From: Glandiceps talaboti
Taxonomy: Eukaryota; Hemichordata; Enteropneusta; Spengelidae
Assembly: GCF_964340395.1 (NCBI RefSeq)
Contig: NC_135569.1
Location: forward strand, 13,718,519 to 13,782,518
Reading direction: 5' to 3'
DNA: 64,000 nt
How positions within the stretch are numbered: position 1 is the stretch's first letter; every line of letters starts with the position of its first letter. Under the pieces are notes generated by a model. That model did not search any database. It saw only the letters and a program-made list of their open reading frames with translations, and was not told where the DNA came from. This document shows positions 1 through 64,000 of this stretch, piece after piece. A program made the translations under genes and the position numbers.

Positions 1-783
1 GTAATCGCCGTACATCTGATAGGATGAAATAAACAACACAGAGACCATTTGGAAAACAATGGAAAACCTGAAATAAAGTAACAAAGCTACCTACCCCACC
101 TATTCTAAAATTGAGTGTAACCAGAACCACACAATTTCTTTTATTAGGCCTAATATAAATTATTGTGTGAAACTACACAATCATTTAATAATCTCTTTTC
201 TCAGTTACTAAGGTTTCTATAACTTTACATAATCACAGTTCTCCAAACTTTAAATTCCAAATTTTAATTTTCTAACATTGTGATTATTAATTATACCTTA
301 TGCAATTCTGATGTGAATGTATTCAAACTAAAAATATGGAATTTATACATAACCCTTTTCTTGATTTTTTTTCATAAATTACATATTGTATGCTTACTAA
401 GGGATAACACCTACAATTGTATTATGCACTGATGTGACAAATCATATTATTCCCAAAAAGGTTTCTTCGTTCAACCATAAAATACTCATGATATATCAGT
501 TCATCATTACTTGTCTTTCGACTCATAGTGACAGGGCTCCTGAGGTCACTCGTATTTCCCTTGCCTGAACAAAAACAAGTCCTGGGGAATAATATCTAAA
601 TATTCAACATTACTTTGATGAGGTCATTTATACAAATTTACATTTGTTCTTAAATTCAGCAATGGAATGTATAGTGACTGAGGCAAATTTTTTGAAAAGA
701 CATTTTTGTGGCTTTTTTGTTTATACATATAAATGGTTGAAATCTGATAAATATTACTAGTACATAAATTGTCCTATACATAC
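1..783 (-). other. unc-104 intron 16 (partial)
   Basis: This AT-rich sequence after exon 16 holds no exon that I can recognise. At 460-590 it carries a diverged copy of the foldback portion of the element also found at 21024, 45175 and 45935. The rest is unremarkable. Confidence 0.7.
460..590 (+). mobile_element. Foldback repeat copy (diverged, element family F1)
   Basis: Two arms pair with each other: TTCTTCGTTCAACC with AAATACTCATGA on one side, and CTCGTATTTCCCTTGCCTGAAC on the other read in reverse, around CATAGTGACAGGG. The same arms occur at 21259-21395 and 45390-45520. Only the palindromic half of the larger element is recognisable here. Confidence 0.55.
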
Positions 784-62574
<61,791 letters not shown>

Positions 62575-62648
62575 GGCTTTCTTCTGAAGTGAGTTTACTA
62601 TCTCAGGAAGTCTCTTGATTTTACGTTCTTCAAATCTTCAGTTCCTTT
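62575..62648 (-). other. unc-104: 5' UTR part of the start-codon exon, with upstream splice acceptor
   Basis: On the minus strand a pyrimidine-rich run ends in TTTCTTTGCAG at 62649, an ordinary 3' splice site 74 bases before the ATG. This implies at least one untranslated exon further right, possibly outside the window. The context GCC-ATG has G at -3, which favours initiation. Confidence 0.7.
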
Positions 62649-64000
62649 CTGCAAAGAAAATAAGAAGTCAGAGTGAAAATCATGAAAATCTGAAGAACTA
62701 GGATGAACTAACTGGCCAAGTATTTTATCGAACTTCCAACAGAGCAACAATTCAAGGAGGTCATTGAAATAACTTGGAACATAAACCATTGACATACAGC
62801 AAAAACAGGCAGTGTTTGCCAGAAGACCATAAATTATCTATGTTAAAAATGCATGTACAGTCTTCTGACAAAAAATAAATAAATAAAATAAAAAATAAAA
62901 TAAAGAGATTTATATAGTGCCTGGCATCCATCAAGTGAAGCTCACTGGCACTTTACAATATGGATACTGTCACAAATAACTCTCTCCAATAGGTATGTCT
63001 TTAGTCTTAATTTGAAAGTCTCATTACTCGGTGCAGAGCAGAATGTTTGGTAGTTGGTTCCACAGGATTGCGGCAGCGTGGCTGAAAGATCGATCTCCAT
63101 ATGATTTAAGTTTGACAAACACTCTCTGTTTTAGCTGTAACATTATGCATCTCACTAACAGAGTAACACTAACAGATCAAAATGTGAACAATGTAAATGT
63201 ACAAGTACAAATGTATACATAGGATTTGTGTGTTCAGTAGCACTCTCCTCCAGTTACTAAATGCAGGCTTTGATGAGAAGTAGCCAAGAAGTATACAAAT
63301 GTAGAATTCTATTTCTAACTGTATTCATCACATATCAGAAGCAATCACATGACTTAACCTTCAAAGTGTTGACTTAAATTGATTTCATTACAGATAAACA
63401 AGGAAAAAAAACCTTGCTGTACAACTGTATGGTAACCATGACAACATCATATTGATGTAGAAAATGAAGAGGCCCACCAGAACACAGTAGGTAGGCAACC
63501 ATACAAATGCGATCTGTATGAACAGTGATAGTGATCCGTATGAACAATTATATGCAAATGAAGGTGTTGCATTCTGGTTGCAAAATATAATATTTTCTAT
63601 TCATGAAAGTTTGCCTGCCTGAAAGCTCAGGTATATTGCAAAATACTGTAATAATACATATACATGTACTTAGTCTGCTCAACATGATGATGCATCCTAC
63701 CCTGCAGTTACGCTTTGTTTTGATTCCTCGTTTTGATGCTAAGATCACTAAACGTACATTTGTATAATGAAATTAATCTACATCAATCTTCAGTCTTGAC
63801 GCATCAGTGAAACATTTTTTGTAGGTGAAGCCAGTTTTTGTAGTGTAACCATGGAAACACTGACATCAATACGCACTACTAGAATTTGAATTTTGAAGGA
63901 CCTTTGGTCATCCTACGCATGTACATTATACTCGAAAACATGTTAAACTTGACAGGATCCGGCCAGTTCAAATGTTGGGCTTCAACCCACACTGCCTGTT
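62649..64000 (-). other. Upstream region: 5' UTR intron or promoter side
   Basis: No coding exon seen. An A/AAAT-rich tract (62870-62905) precedes a SINE-like or element-derived block at 62906-63120. From 63130 to 64000 I see only AT-rich sequence with scattered ATGTACATGT words. The transcription start was not located. Confidence 0.6.
62870..63120. mobile_element. Possible retroelement-derived block (TATATAGTGCC...CACTTTACAAT)
   Basis: An A-rich tract is followed by TTTATATAGTGCCTGGCATC, GGCACTTTACAATATGG and then TTCCACAGGATTGCGGCAGC. A similar CACTTTACAATATTACC word with different flanks occurs at 58571. Such blocks recur in many invertebrate genomes; class not determined. Confidence 0.4.

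Overview
The window is AT-rich metazoan nuclear DNA. It has long introns, many short non-autonomous DNA elements, microsatellites and minisatellites, and one multi-exon gene. There is no bacterial-style gene organisation, and no tRNA, rRNA or CRISPR array was recognised. The density of foldback/MITE elements and local tandem arrays suits a bilaterian invertebrate, plausibly a marine one. I cannot name the species from the sequence.

The only gene I can support lies on the minus strand: the 5' part of a kinesin-3 motor of the UNC-104/KIF1 type. Sixteen coding exons run from the start codon at 62574 down to 784. All have GT-AG splice sites, and their reading phases join without a break into 744 codons. 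They encode the whole motor head (P-loop, switch I, switch II, a short basic K-loop), the neck, a stalk segment, the FHA domain, the following coiled coil and the start of the KIF1-specific region. The rest of the protein, including the usual C-terminal PH domain, must lie beyond position 1, off the left edge. A splice acceptor just upstream of the start codon implies at least one untranslated 5' exon further right, so the promoter is probably near or beyond the right edge.

Layout from right to left, in the direction of transcription: upstream/5' UTR intron with SINE-like debris (62649-64000); exon 1 (62475-62574); a 25-kb intron 1 (37250-62474) with several MITEs, a CpG-rich 1-kb inverted-repeat element containing a near-perfect hairpin, a 26-unit 25-bp minisatellite and many degenerate arrays; exons 2-7 (37249-31055) for most of the motor; a 4-kb intron at the K-loop site; exons 8-14 (26888-20888) for the end of the motor, neck, FHA and coiled coil; a 19-kb intron 14 (1650-20887) with a 37-bp satellite array, an inverted pair of about 400-bp elements rich in ATTGGCCAAT, and foldback elements; then exons 15 and 16 (1649-784).

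I found no new multigene system. The most unusual material is non-coding: homogenised tandem arrays whose units carry transcription-factor-like words, a set of MITEs with readable target-site duplications that repeatedly sit inside tandem arrays, and the CpG-rich element with a 35-bp near-perfect hairpin.
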